Below are positions 23,406 to 31,836 of a stretch of 36,913 nucleotides of DNA, piece after piece. The notes beneath the pieces were generated by a model. The model was given only the letters and a program-made list of their open reading frames with translations. It did not search any database and was not told the DNA's origin. Source of the DNA: Bacilli bacterium (GTDB taxonomy: Bacteria > Bacillota_I > Bacilli_A > RF39 > UBA660); NCBI GenBank assembly GCA_016302935.1, contig JAEDMO010000005.1, forward strand, positions 1 to 36,913. Direction: 5' to 3'. How positions within the stretch are numbered: the first letter of the stretch is position 1; every line of letters starts with the position of its first letter. The position numbers and the translations under genes were made by a program.

Positions 23406-24155
23406 TCATCCTTTCTTAGTTAATATTTCATAACCATCTTTTGTCACTACGACAGTGTGTTCAAAGTGCGCTGATGGTTTATTATCACCTGTTACTATTG
23501 TCCAATCGTCATCTTTAATATATACTTTATGAGTACCAAGATTTAACATTGGTTCAATAGCAATGGTCATCCCTTCTTTTAGAAGTGGACCTTTTTTTCT
23601 AATATTGTAATTTGGAACGTCTGGTTCTTCGTGAAGTTTCTTTCCAACTCCATGACCGACTAATTCTCTTACAACACCAAGATTATGGGAATGAGCATAT
23701 TTTTCAATAGCTGTTCCTATATCATTTAGATAGTTACCTTCTTTTACTTGTTTTAAACCTTCATATAAGGCTAATTCAGTGTGTTTTAATAAATATTCTT
23801 TTTCACTACTGATATTTCCTACTTTATAACTCCAAGCAGAATCACCGTGATATCCTTTATAGCATGCCCCTATATCGATGGAGATAATGTCACCATTTTT
23901 TAAGGTTCTATTGCTAGGAATACCATGAACAACTTCTTCATTTATGGAAGTACAGATGCTACTAGGATAGCCGTTATAATTTTTAAATGAAGGAATAGCA
24001 TTAGATTTTAAAATGAATTCTTCTGCTAATTTATCTAACTCTTTGGTAGTTATCCCCTCTTTGATATAAGGTATTAGATGTTTATGAGTTAAATAAACTA
24101 TTTCACCAGCTTTTTTCATTAAAGCTATTTCTTCTTTTGTTTTAATTTGAATCAT
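23406..24155 (-). CDS. map: Methionine aminopeptidase type I
   Basis: A 249-residue enzyme removing N-terminal methionine from new proteins. The metal ligands of the pita-bread fold are D94 (ISIDIGA), D105 (YHGDSAW), H168 (ELVGHGVGKKLHE), E201 (IAIEPML) and E232 (HFEHTVVV). H77 in EEVVHGIP is the conserved substrate-site histidine. There is no N-terminal zinc extension. Its start overlaps the end of adk by 14 nt; AGGT is the only ribosome-site match, so coupling to adk translation is likely. Confidence 0.97.
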   Translation of the reverse strand: MIQIKTKEEIALMKKAGEIVYLTHKHLIPYIKEGITTKELDKLAEEFILKSNAIPSFKNYNGYPSSICTSINEEVVHGIPSNRTLKNGDIISIDIGACYKGYHGDSAWSYKVGNISSEKEYLLKHTELALYEGLKQVKEGNYLNDIGTAIEKYAHSHNLGVVRELVGHGVGKKLHEEPDVPNYNIRKKGPLLKEGMTIAIEPMLNLGTHKVYIKDDDWTIVTGDNKPSAHFEHTVVVTKDGYEILTKKG

Positions 24156-24816
24156 TTTTACCTACTAATATTTTTTTTATACTTTCAAATGTTTCTTTAG
24201 CTGTTGTGGTACTATCTATTTTAATTGTTTTTAAAACTTTTTTTGATTTATAGTATTCTATTAATGGATTTGTTGTTTCTAAATATATATCAAATCTTTT
24301 GGAAAATGTTTCTTCATTATCATCTTCTCTTTTTCTTAAGATGTTTGAACATTTATCGCAAATATTTTCTTTTTGTGGTGTTAACTCTTTTACATTAAGA
24401 TTGTAACTTGTACCACATTTTGGGCAGATTAATCTACCTTTTATTCTATTTAGGGCAGTTTCTAAGTCGATATCTAAGAAGATAACATCACCTAGTTTAA
24501 TACCAAGTTTTTTTAATATATCTTCATAGATATGTGCTTGATTAATATTTCTAGGATATCCATCTAGGATAAATCCGTTATTGCAATCTGCTTGTTGTAA
24601 TCTGTTTGTTAGTAATTCAGTAATTACTTCATCACTAACTAAACAGCCTTCATCAATTAACTTTTTTATTTCTAAGCCAAGTGCAGTTTTTTTGTTTACT
24701 TCTTCTCTTAAGAGATCTCCGGTTGATATATGAGGAATATTATATTCTTCACTAACTAATTTAGATTGCGTTCCTTTGCCAGCGGCCGGAGGGGCTATAA
24801 ATATAATATTCTTCAT
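24142..24816 (-). CDS. adk: Adenylate kinase (zinc-lid type) with altered P-loop
   Basis: A 224-residue kinase interconverting ATP + AMP and 2 ADP. The AMP-site blocks HISTGDLLRE and GFILDGYPRN are intact. The long lid has four cysteines, C131, C134, C153 and C156, the zinc form of Gram-positive Adk. The P-loop reads APPAAGKGT (8-16) where nearly all family members have GPPGAGKGT: the first and fourth residues are alanine in place of glycine, while K14 and T16 are kept. It starts one nucleotide from the end of secY and overlaps map, so it is part of the spc operon. Confidence 0.95.
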   Translation of the reverse strand: MKNIIFIAPPAAGKGTQSKLVSEEYNIPHISTGDLLREEVNKKTALGLEIKKLIDEGCLVSDEVITELLTNRLQQADCNNGFILDGYPRNINQAHIYEDILKKLGIKLGDVIFLDIDLETALNRIKGRLICPKCGTSYNLNVKELTPQKENICDKCSNILRKREDDNEETFSKRFDIYLETTNPLIEYYKSKKVLKTIKIDSTTTAKETFESIKKILVGKNDSN

Positions 24817-24817
24817 A

Positions 24818-26068
24818 TTATCTTCTTCCTTTATAAGTACGATTTACTAAACTACTTTCTAATTGTTTGTATGTTTCTAAAGCGACACCTACAACGATTA
24901 GGATACCTGTTCCTCCAATACTTACTGATGTAGGTAATGAAGATATGTTTGCAAATATTATTGGCATTCCAGCTAAAACTGCTAAGAATGTGGTACCTAC
25001 TAGGGCTAATCTTTTAAGTACATTTTTAACATATACGGTAGTTTCATTTCCTGGTCTTATGCCTGGGATATAACCACCATTTCTGCTTAAGTTTTTAGAT
25101 AGTTCTTCTGGATTGGCTTGAATTAATGTATAGAAGTAGCCAAAGACAAATATTAATAACATATATATCACAAAGCCTACTGGAGTTGTAAATGATAGAT
25201 ATTTTTCTACGAATAAGGTAAAACTATCATTTTTTACTAATGAAGCGATTAATGATATTATTGAAGTAACTGCAGATGCTAGAATAACTGGCATAACTCC
25301 GGCAGAATTCAATTTAAATGGAATATAAGTTTGTCTAGCTCCATAGGCACTTGTTGTTTGGTTAGAGTATTGGATTGGAATTCTTCTTTCTGACATTTCC
25401 ATGAATATAACTCCAACAATAATTGCAATGTATGCAATTACAAATAAACCATATGATAATACACCGATAAATGTGTTAGATGCTCCACTTACTAATGATG
25501 TATAAGCATCGATAAACATTCTAGGAACAGTTGATATGATACCAGCCATAATTATTAATGATATACCATTACCAATTCCTTTTTGGGTAATTCTATCTCC
25601 TAACCATAATAGGAATGCAGTACCAGCGGTCATTATAAGGGCTGTTTTCATAATATCTAGGGCATTATTGCTAATACCAAAGGCTATACTCATAGCAACA
25701 CCTTGAATAAATGCAACTATAATCCCCATATATCTAGTAATTTGATTTAATTTTTGTCTTCCTTTGGCTCCATCATTTTTTAAATCGGAAAAATATGGGA
25801 TAATATCCATTTGTAATAATCCAACAACGATAGATGCTGAGATATAAGGCATAACTCCTAGTCCAAAGATAGAAAATTGTTTTAATCCACCACCACTTAT
25901 TGCATTTAGGTATTCTAGAAATCCTAGATTTGCAGTTATTTCTTTAGTACCTGGAACAGTAATGGTGTTCCCAATAGCAAATATTGTTAAGGCTAAGAGA
26001 GTAAAAATAATTCTACTTCTTATGTCTTTGTTTTTAGGGTTAAATATACTTTTAAGATTTTTAAACAT
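24818..26068 (-). CDS. secY: Protein translocase subunit SecY
   Basis: A 416-residue, ten-span membrane channel for protein export. Visible family signatures are GLGVMPYISASIVVGLLQMD in the plug/TM2 region, GIGNGISLIIMAGI, MSERRIPIQYSNQT and the cytoplasmic loop with GGYIPGIRPGNET. The length is slightly shorter than Bacillus SecY (~430). Its start lies one nucleotide after the rplO stop. Confidence 0.98.
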   Translation of the reverse strand: MFKNLKSIFNPKNKDIRSRIIFTLLALTIFAIGNTITVPGTKEITANLGFLEYLNAISGGGLKQFSIFGLGVMPYISASIVVGLLQMDIIPYFSDLKNDGAKGRQKLNQITRYMGIIVAFIQGVAMSIAFGISNNALDIMKTALIMTAGTAFLLWLGDRITQKGIGNGISLIIMAGIISTVPRMFIDAYTSLVSGASNTFIGVLSYGLFVIAYIAIIVGVIFMEMSERRIPIQYSNQTTSAYGARQTYIPFKLNSAGVMPVILASAVTSIISLIASLVKNDSFTLFVEKYLSFTTPVGFVIYMLLIFVFGYFYTLIQANPEELSKNLSRNGGYIPGIRPGNETTVYVKNVLKRLALVGTTFLAVLAGMPIIFANISSLPTSVSIGGTGILIVVGVALETYKQLESSLVNRTYKGRR

Positions 26069-26069
26069 C

Positions 26070-26513
26070 TTAAATCACCTCTATTTCCCCACCAATATTT
26101 TCTATTTTTGCTTTTGCACTATTAGTAAATTTGTCTGCTCTAACAGTTAATTTTTTAGTTAAGTTTCCGTTACCTAATATTTTAAGCCCGTCTAACTCTT
26201 TTTTTATTAATCCTTTTTCTTTTAATAAATCGATTGTTACAACTGTATTTTCTTCAAATACTTCTAAGTCTTCAACATTTACAGTTGCATATCTAGTTTT
26301 GAATTCATAATTTGAAAATCCTCTTTTTGGAAGACGTCTGAATAATGGTAATTGTCCACCTTCAAATCCAGGTCTAACTCCTCCACCACTTCTTGCATTT
26401 TGTCCTTTATGTCCTTTACCACTTGTTTTTCCTAAACCGCTACCAGCTCCACGTCCTACTCTTTTTCTTGATGCAGTAGAACCTGCGTTTGGTTTTAATT
26501 CATGTAATTTCAT
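26070..26513 (-). CDS. rplO: 50S ribosomal protein L15
   Basis: A 147-residue uL15. It begins MKLHELKPNAGSTASRKRVG and has the glycine-rich GRGAGSGLGKTSGKGHKGQ and GGVRPGFEGGQLPLFRRLPK, followed by the structured C-terminal half. Its first base overlaps the last base of rpsE, leaving no room for rpmD, which normally lies between the two. Confidence 0.98.
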   Translation of the reverse strand: MKLHELKPNAGSTASRKRVGRGAGSGLGKTSGKGHKGQNARSGGGVRPGFEGGQLPLFRRLPKRGFSNYEFKTRYATVNVEDLEVFEENTVVTIDLLKEKGLIKKELDGLKILGNGNLTKKLTVRADKFTNSAKAKIENIGGEIEVI

Positions 26514-27079
26514 TAGCTTAAAATCTCACTTTCATCTTTACCTCTTAAAGCGGCAATTTTTTGAATTGTTTTTTGGCTTTGAAGAGCTTTTAGTGTTGCT
26601 CTTGCCATATTAATTTTAGTACTTGAGCCAAGTGATTTAGATAGTACATCTTTAACTCCAGCAAGTTCTAGGACATCTCTAACTGGGCCTCCTGCTTTAA
26701 CTCCTGTACCTTCGGTAGCTGGTTTTAGCATAACTTTAGATGCTCCATCTTTGACAATTATTTCGTGTGGTATAGTACGATTTTCAATTAATGAAACGTT
26801 AATTACGTTTTTATTAGCGGCTTGGGTTGCTTTTTTAACTGCATCTGGCATTTCTTTAGCTTTACCAGTTCCAAGTCCAACTTTGCCTTTTCTATTTCCA
26901 ACAGCTACGGTAGCTGAGAAACGAAATTGACGACCACCTTTAACAACTTTAGTTACTCTTCTTATTTCGATAACTTTTTCTTCTAAGCTAGGTTTTTTGA
27001 ATTCTCTTTTTGTATCTTTTTTATTATCTTTTCTAGGAGTTGTTTTAGTTGTATTAGGTTCTTTTGTATTTTCTTGCAT
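26513..27079 (-). CDS. rpsE: 30S ribosomal protein S5
   Basis: A 188-residue uS5, a fidelity protein of the decoding region. The N-terminal ~33 residues are a charged Lys/Thr/Asn-rich extension before the conserved VIEIRRVTKVVKGGRQFRFS. Other blocks: VGNRKGKVGLGTGKAKEMPD, LKPATEGTGVKAGGPVRDVL and GVKDVLSKSLGSS. The extension makes it ~20 residues longer than usual. AAGGAGG precedes the ATG. It is joined directly to rplO. Confidence 0.98.
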   Translation of the reverse strand: MQENTKEPNTTKTTPRKDNKKDTKREFKKPSLEEKVIEIRRVTKVVKGGRQFRFSATVAVGNRKGKVGLGTGKAKEMPDAVKKATQAANKNVINVSLIENRTIPHEIIVKDGASKVMLKPATEGTGVKAGGPVRDVLELAGVKDVLSKSLGSSTKINMARATLKALQSQKTIQKIAALRGKDESEILS

Positions 27080-27093
27080 AAGTATCCTCCTTA

Positions 27094-27456
27094 TTAGAAT
27101 TCTAAGCCATTTTCACGTGCGGCTTCAGCTAAAGCTTTAACACGTCCATGATATAGGTAGCCACCTCTATCAAATACTACTTTAGTGATTTTTGCTTTCT
27201 TAGCTCTTGAAGCAATTTCAGCACCAATAAGTTTAGCAGCTTCTACATTACCACCATTTTTAATTTCTAGGTCTTTTTCTAATGTAGATGCACTAACTAA
27301 AGTAGTTTGCTTTGTATCATCAATTATTTGCGCCTCAATATTAGCGTTTGATCTAAATACACATAATCTAGGTCTTTCACTAGTACCTGTTAGATTTTCT
27401 CTAATACGTTTATGTCTAACAAGACGCAATTCATTTCTTGATGGTTTTTTAATCAT
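27094..27456 (-). CDS. rplR: 50S ribosomal protein L18
   Basis: A 120-residue uL18 that binds 5S rRNA. It begins MIKKPSRNELRLVRHKRIRE, followed by NLTGTSERPRLCVFRSN, and ends VVFDRGGYLYHGRVKALAEA plus the usual AARENGLEF. The length is typical. It lies between rplF and rpsE. Confidence 0.98.
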   Translation of the reverse strand: MIKKPSRNELRLVRHKRIRENLTGTSERPRLCVFRSNANIEAQIIDDTKQTTLVSASTLEKDLEIKNGGNVEAAKLIGAEIASRAKKAKITKVVFDRGGYLYHGRVKALAEAARENGLEF

Positions 27457-27478
27457 AAGTATTACTCTCCTTTACTTA

Positions 27479-28018
27479 TTATTTAGATGCTTTTTTACCT
27501 TCTTTACGACGAATATGTTCACCTTTGTATTTAATACCTTTACCTTTGTATGGTTCTGGTTTTCTTACTTTTCTTATATTTGCCGCAAATTCTGATACTT
27601 GGCATTTATCAATACCTTCTATTTCTATTTCAGTATTGCTTATACCTTTTATGGTAATGCCATTTGGCACTTCTATATTAACCGGATGTGAATAACCAGC
27701 GTTAATTGTTAGGGTGTTACCTTTTGGGGTAAAACGATAACCAACACCATTTATTTCTAATCCTTTTTTATATCCTTCACTAACTCCAATGATCATATTT
27801 TTAATATTAGCGTTAGTTGTACCATGCATAGCGTTAGTAAATTTATCATCTTTTGTTTTTTCTACAGTTAAAGTGTTACCATCTAATTTAAGAGAAATAT
27901 TATCTACTAATGGTAATGTTAGTTCTCCTTTTGGTCCTTTAACAGTTACTAATTTTTCTTGAATATCTATATTAACATTTTCCGGTACTGTAATAATTCT
28001 TTTACCAATACGACTCAT
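27479..28018 (-). CDS. rplF: 50S ribosomal protein L6
   Basis: A 179-residue uL6 with two repeated domains, at the base of the L7/L12 stalk. It starts MSRIGKRIITVPENVNIDI, with VKGPKGELTLPL, and ends with the family signature PEPYKGKGIKYKGEHIRRKE. The length is standard. GGAGGTG lies upstream. Neighbours are rpsH and rplR. Confidence 0.98.
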   Translation of the reverse strand: MSRIGKRIITVPENVNIDIQEKLVTVKGPKGELTLPLVDNISLKLDGNTLTVEKTKDDKFTNAMHGTTNANIKNMIIGVSEGYKKGLEINGVGYRFTPKGNTLTINAGYSHPVNIEVPNGITIKGISNTEIEIEGIDKCQVSEFAANIRKVRKPEPYKGKGIKYKGEHIRRKEGKKASK

Positions 28019-28041
28019 AAGACACCTCCTTTATTTATTAA

Positions 28042-28422
28042 TTACCAAATATACGCTAGTACTTCTCCACCAACATTGTTAAGACGTGCTTTTTTATCGG
28101 TCATAACTCCTTGTGGTGTTGAAATAATGGCGATTCCTAAACCATTTAGAACTTTTGGTATTTCATCTACTTTAGCATATACTCTAAGTCCTGGTTTAGA
28201 GATTCTTTTAAGTCCTGTAATAACTCTTTCTTTACCTTGACCATACTTTAAAGTTAATGTTAATATATTTTTGTCTACTTTGAATTCTTCTATAAATCCT
28301 TCATCTTTAAGAATGGTAGCAATATCTAATTTAATTTTTGAAGTTGGCATTGCTACTTCTTTGCTACGATTTTGGTTAGCATTACGAATTCTAGTAAGCA
28401 TATCTGCGATTGGATCTGTCAT
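28042..28422 (-). CDS. rpsH: 30S ribosomal protein S8
   Basis: A 126-residue uS8 binding 16S rRNA helix 21. It begins MTDPIADMLTRIRNANQNRS and has the C-terminal signature GLGIAIISTPQGVMTDKKA, then RLNNVGGEVLAYIW. The length is slightly short of the usual 130. In Bacteria S8 is also the usual repressor of the spc operon; no such site was identified here. The upstream GGAGGA site is strong. Confidence 0.98.
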   Translation of the reverse strand: MTDPIADMLTRIRNANQNRSKEVAMPTSKIKLDIATILKDEGFIEEFKVDKNILTLTLKYGQGKERVITGLKRISKPGLRVYAKVDEIPKVLNGLGIAIISTPQGVMTDKKARLNNVGGEVLAYIW

Positions 28423-28455
28423 ATAATCCCTCCTCCTTATTTCTTAACCTTAGTT

Positions 28456-28641
28456 TTACCAACTTGATTTTTTGACACCAGGTATTTGTCCTTTATAAGC
28501 TAATTCTCTAAAACAAATACGGCATATTCCAAATTTACTCATAACTGCGTGAGGTCTTCCACAACGGCTGCAACGAGTATATTTTCTAACTTTAAATTTT
28601 GGTTCTTTTTCAGATTTTATAATCATACTTTTTTTTGCCAC
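28456..28641 (-). CDS. rpsN: 30S ribosomal protein S14 type Z, GTG start
   Basis: A 61-residue zinc-binding uS14. The start is GTG at 28641 (reading MAKKSMIIKSEKEPKFKVRK), with AAGGAGG placed correctly ahead; the upstream ATG at 28686 would lie inside the end of rplE. The four zinc ligands are C24, C27, C40 and C43 in YTRCSRCGRP and GICRICFREL. It ends VKKSSW, as usual for this form. This is the only gene of the operon that clearly uses GTG. Confidence 0.96.
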   Translation of the reverse strand: MAKKSMIIKSEKEPKFKVRKYTRCSRCGRPHAVMSKFGICRICFRELAYKGQIPGVKKSSW

Positions 28642-28663
28642 AATATTATCCTCCTTAATAAGG

Positions 28664-29203
28664 CTATTTCCTAAAAGGAATTCCAAGTTCGTTTAATAAG
28701 TCATATGATTCTTCGTTAGTTTTAGCACTGGTTACAATAACGATATCCATACCACGTACTTTAATTACACTATCAAAGTCAACTTCTGAAAATATTAACT
28801 GTTCTTTAATACCAATTGTATAATTTCCTCTTCCATCGAATGATTTTGGAGATAGGCCTCTAAAATCTCTAACACGAGGTAATCCGATTGAAATTAACTT
28901 ATCTAAGAAATTATACATTTTTTCTCCTCTTAAAGTTACTTTACAACCTATTTTATTTCCTTCTCTTAGTTTAAATGAGGCAATAGATTTTTTGGCTTTT
29001 GTAGCAACTGCTTTTTGACCAGTAATTTGTTCTAGCTCATGCATGGCTGCTTCTAATAATTTAGAATTGCTAATGGCATCTCCGACACCAATATTTACTA
29101 CAATTTTTTCTATTTTTGGTACTAACATAACCGTTTTATAGTTGTATTTTTCCATTAAACTTGGAATTACTTCTTTTACATATTTTTCTTTTAGGCGGTT
29201 CAT
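28664..29203 (-). CDS. rplE: 50S ribosomal protein L5
   Basis: A 179-residue uL5 that binds 5S rRNA in the central protuberance. It begins MNRLKEKYVKEVIPSLMEKY and has PKIEKIVVNIGVGDAISNSK, ITGQKAVATKAKKSIASFKL, LPRVRDFRGLSPKSFDGRGN and the end DLLNELGIPFRK. The length is typical. Strong GGAGGA ribosome site. Confidence 0.98.
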   Translation of the reverse strand: MNRLKEKYVKEVIPSLMEKYNYKTVMLVPKIEKIVVNIGVGDAISNSKLLEAAMHELEQITGQKAVATKAKKSIASFKLREGNKIGCKVTLRGEKMYNFLDKLISIGLPRVRDFRGLSPKSFDGRGNYTIGIKEQLIFSEVDFDSVIKVRGMDIVIVTSAKTNEESYDLLNELGIPFRK

Positions 29204-29223
29204 AAATATCCTCCTTTTCTTAA

Positions 29224-29529
29224 TTAGTCAATCTTTTCATTAGATTTTTTAGAAATTCTAATTTTGTTTCCTTTATTATCAATAGTTTTTCCTACTCTAG
29301 TAGGTTTTTTGGTCTTAGGATCAATAAGCATTACATTAGATACGTGAATAGGATTTTCTCTTTCAACTATTTCACCAGTTCCATTATTATTTTTTGGTTT
29401 AAGATGTTTTTTTACTATATTAACACCTTCAACAATAACTTTGTTATCTAATATTTTAGTTATTTTTCCTTCTTTGCCTTTATCTTTTCCACAGATAACT
29501 GTTACTTTATCACCTTTTTTTAGTTTCAT
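29224..29529 (-). CDS. rplX: 50S ribosomal protein L24
   Basis: A 101-residue uL24, an assembly-initiating protein. The KOW motif is LKKGDKVTVICGKDKGKEGK (3-22), followed by VEGVNIVKKHLKP and the C-terminal PTRVGKTIDNKGNKIRISKK. The length is typical. It lies between rplN and rplE in the standard order. Confidence 0.98.
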   Translation of the reverse strand: MKLKKGDKVTVICGKDKGKEGKITKILDNKVIVEGVNIVKKHLKPKNNNGTGEIVERENPIHVSNVMLIDPKTKKPTRVGKTIDNKGNKIRISKKSNEKID

Positions 29530-29547
29530 GTTATATCCTCCTTTACT

Positions 29548-29916
29548 TTATAGCACTTCTTTAGCTAAACTTATGATTTTCATAAAATCTTTATCTCTAA
29601 GTTCACGTGCTACTGGGCCTAAAACACGAGTTCCAACTGGAGATTTATCATCTTTGATAATAACACAAGCATTATCATCAAATTTGATATAACTTCCATC
29701 TTCTCTTTTTACACCAAACTTACTTCTAACGATAACAGCTTTAACCACTTTACCTTTTTTAATGTTTCCGTTAGGAGTTGCTTTTTTAACTGTTGCAACA
29801 ACGATATCACCGATGTTACCAGTTTTAACTTTACTGCCACCTAAAACTCTAATTACTAAAACTTCTCTAGCTCCAGAGTTATCGGCAACTTTTAATCTTG
29901 TTTCTTGTTGAACCAT
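29548..29916 (-). CDS. rplN: 50S ribosomal protein L14
   Basis: A 122-residue uL14 at the subunit interface. It begins MVQQETRLKVADNSGAREVL and contains GNIGDIVVATVKKATPNGNI, DGSYIKFDDNACVII and GTRVLGPVARELRDKDFMKI. The length is exactly standard. It lies between rpsQ and rplX, with AAGGAGG upstream. Confidence 0.98.
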   Translation of the reverse strand: MVQQETRLKVADNSGAREVLVIRVLGGSKVKTGNIGDIVVATVKKATPNGNIKKGKVVKAVIVRSKFGVKREDGSYIKFDDNACVIIKDDKSPVGTRVLGPVARELRDKDFMKIISLAKEVL

Positions 29917-29938
29917 TGTATTTTTCCTCCTTTAGAAA

Positions 29939-30196
29939 TTAAAGTATTACAGCTTTTTCTATAACTTCAACTAATTTAAATCTTTTAGTTTTAGATAGTG
30001 GTCTAGTAGCTACTAATCTTACTTTATCACCAATTTTAGCTACATTATTTTCATCGTGTGCTGCATATTTTTTAGAATATTTAATCCTTTTTCCATATAA
30101 TGGATGTTTTTTGTAAGTTTCTACTTTAACAGTAATTGTTTTGTCTGCTGAATCTCCAACAACAATACCAATTATTTCTTGTTTAGCTTTTTCCAT
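29939..30196 (-). CDS. rpsQ: 30S ribosomal protein S17
   Basis: An 85-residue uS17, an OB-fold primary 16S rRNA binder. It has GIVVGDSADKTITVKVETY, KHPLYGKRIKYSKKYAAHDE and the family end TRPLSKTKRFKLVEVIEKA. Its first base overlaps the last base of rpmC, so the two are translationally coupled. Confidence 0.98.
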   Translation of the reverse strand: MEKAKQEIIGIVVGDSADKTITVKVETYKKHPLYGKRIKYSKKYAAHDENNVAKIGDKVRLVATRPLSKTKRFKLVEVIEKAVIL

Positions 30197-30396
30197 TATA
30201 ATTCCTCCTTAACTTCGCGTTCTTTAAGAATTGTTTTTAATCTTGCAACATCTTTTCTAAGTTCGTGAAGTCTTGCTGGTTTTTCTAATGTACCGGTTGC
30301 TTGTTTAAAACGTAGATTAAATAATTCTTCCTTTTTTTCTTCTATTTTTTTTACGATATCTTCAGTGGTCATTTTTCTTATTTCATTAGCTTTCAT
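30196..30396 (-). CDS. rpmC: 50S ribosomal protein L29
   Basis: A 66-residue uL29, a two-helix protein near the tunnel exit. It begins MKANEIRKMTTEDIVKKIEE and has LFNLRFKQATGTLEKPARLH, then VARLKTILKERE. ATG at 30396 is chosen because GGTGAG is four bases upstream. Two tandem GTG codons at 30408 give a 4-residue longer alternative without a ribosome site. It overlaps the rplP end by 11 nt. Confidence 0.96.
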   Translation of the reverse strand: MKANEIRKMTTEDIVKKIEEKKEELFNLRFKQATGTLEKPARLHELRKDVARLKTILKEREVKEEL

Positions 30397-30814
30397 TTGA
30401 CTCACCACTTTCTTTTTTTACAAATTTACATTTGATTGGTAATTTGTGCATAGCTAATCTTAGAGCTTCTCTTGCTGTTTCTTCAGGTACACCTGCTATT
30501 TCAAACATGATTTTACCTTCTTTTACTACAGCAACCCAAACTTCAGGATTACCTTTACCTTTACCTTGTCTTGTTTCTAATGGTTTTTTTGTAAGTGATA
30601 AATGTGGGAATATGTTTACCCATACTTTACCACCACGTTTCATATATCTAGTCATGGCTACTCTGGCTGCTTCTATTTGTTGGGCAGTTATCCAAGCACC
30701 TTCTTTTGCCATTAGTCCATAATCACCAAAATGTAATTCAGTGTTTCCTTTAGCTTTTCCTTCGTATTTTATACGAAATGTTTTTCTATGCTTTGTTCTT
30801 TTTGGTATTAACAT
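30386..30814 (-). CDS. rplP: 50S ribosomal protein L16
   Basis: A 142-residue uL16 in the tRNA-binding cleft. ATG at 30814 gives the canonical start MLIPKRTKHRKTFRIKYEGK and has GGAGGT upstream; the open frame runs 13 codons further inside rpsC. Other blocks: GDYGLMAKEGAWITAQQIEA, RVAMTRYMKRGGKVWVNIFP and GKGKGNPEVWVAVVKEGKIM. The chosen start gives a 29-nt overlap with rpsC. Confidence 0.97.
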   Translation of the reverse strand: MLIPKRTKHRKTFRIKYEGKAKGNTELHFGDYGLMAKEGAWITAQQIEAARVAMTRYMKRGGKVWVNIFPHLSLTKKPLETRQGKGKGNPEVWVAVVKEGKIMFEIAGVPEETAREALRLAMHKLPIKCKFVKKESGESNES

Positions 30815-31466
30815 TTTCTTTACCTCCATTTCCCTTTGAGGTAAGGATTTCACCTTTATATATCCAAACTTTTACACCAATTTTACCATATGTAGTGTCA
30901 GCTTCAGAGTTTGCATAGTCGATATCTGCTCTTAGGGTATGTAATGGAATTGTTCCTTCACTATAACCTTCTCCACGAGCAATATCAGCTCCTCCTAAAC
31001 GTCCAGATACTAAGGTTTTAATCCCTTTAGCACCAGCTTTCATTGTATTTCTGATAGCCTTTTTTTGTGCTACTCTAAATGATACTCTGTTTTCAATGTT
31101 ATGTGCAATATTGTCTGCTACTAATTGAGCATTTAAATCAGGATTCTTAACTTCAATAATTGAAATAGTCACATTTTCATTAACTAATTTAGCTAAGTCT
31201 TTTTTAACAGTTTCTATTTCTGTTCCTTTTTGTCCAATGATAAGACCAGGTTTAGAGGCGTGTATAAATATTTCTGTTCTTTTTTTATTTCTTTCAATAA
31301 CGATACTAGCAACACCAGCATCTTTATATTTCTTTAATAAAAATTTACGAATCTGATTATCATTTTGTAGATATTTGGCAAAGTCTTTATCATTTGCATA
31401 CCACTTAGATTCCCAATCTTTATTAATGCCAATTCTAAGTCCTACTGGACTAACTTTTTGTCCCAT
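30786..31466 (-). CDS. rpsC: 30S ribosomal protein S3
   Basis: A 226-residue uS3 at the mRNA entry site. It begins MGQKVSPVGLRIGINKDWES and has a KH domain with GLIIGQKGTEIE, followed by the C-terminal S3 domain with ADIARGEGYSEGTIPLHTLR, then ADIDYANSEADTTYGKIGVK. A short Lys/Asn-rich tail ends the protein. It overlaps the next gene, rplP, by 29 nt. Confidence 0.98.
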   Translation of the reverse strand: MGQKVSPVGLRIGINKDWESKWYANDKDFAKYLQNDNQIRKFLLKKYKDAGVASIVIERNKKRTEIFIHASKPGLIIGQKGTEIETVKKDLAKLVNENVTISIIEVKNPDLNAQLVADNIAHNIENRVSFRVAQKKAIRNTMKAGAKGIKTLVSGRLGGADIARGEGYSEGTIPLHTLRADIDYANSEADTTYGKIGVKVWIYKGEILTSKGNGGKENVNTKKNKA

Positions 31467-31484
31467 ATTTCACCCTCACCTTCA

Positions 31485-31820
31485 CTAATTTCTTTCACTC
31501 AAGATTATTGTAATATGACTTAGTTTGTGATCATTTCTTCCAACACGACCTCTTGAATCCATTTTAGCTCTTTTTAAAACAGGGCCTTCATCAACATAAC
31601 AAGTCTTTACATATAAATCATTTTGTTTTAATTTTTGATTATTAACAGCATTAGCAATAGCTTGGTTTAATACTTTTTCTATTACTCTAGCTGCTTTTTG
31701 ATCTTGGTTTTTTAAAATAGCAAGAGCATCATTAACATTTTTATTTCTAATCAAATCAATAACTAGGCGCGTCTTACGTGGCGCTATTCTAATCATTCTT
31801 GCTTTTGCTTGTATTTCCAT
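31485..31820 (-). CDS. rplV: 50S ribosomal protein L22
   Basis: A 111-residue uL22 whose loop lines the exit tunnel. It has ARMIRIAPRKTRLVIDLIRN near the start, KVLNQAIANAVNN in the middle, and the tunnel loop with GPVLKRAKMDSRGRVGRNDH. The length is typical. Lies between rpsS and rpsC. Confidence 0.98.
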   Translation of the reverse strand: MEIQAKARMIRIAPRKTRLVIDLIRNKNVNDALAILKNQDQKAARVIEKVLNQAIANAVNNQKLKQNDLYVKTCYVDEGPVLKRAKMDSRGRVGRNDHKLSHITIILSERN

Positions 31821-31836
31821 ATTATCCTCCTAATAG

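Noticed and set aside
26513..27079. L30 hidden inside or fused to rpsE/rplO
   Set aside because: S5 and L15 both end and begin with their normal sequences; the S5 extension is N-terminal and does not resemble L30.
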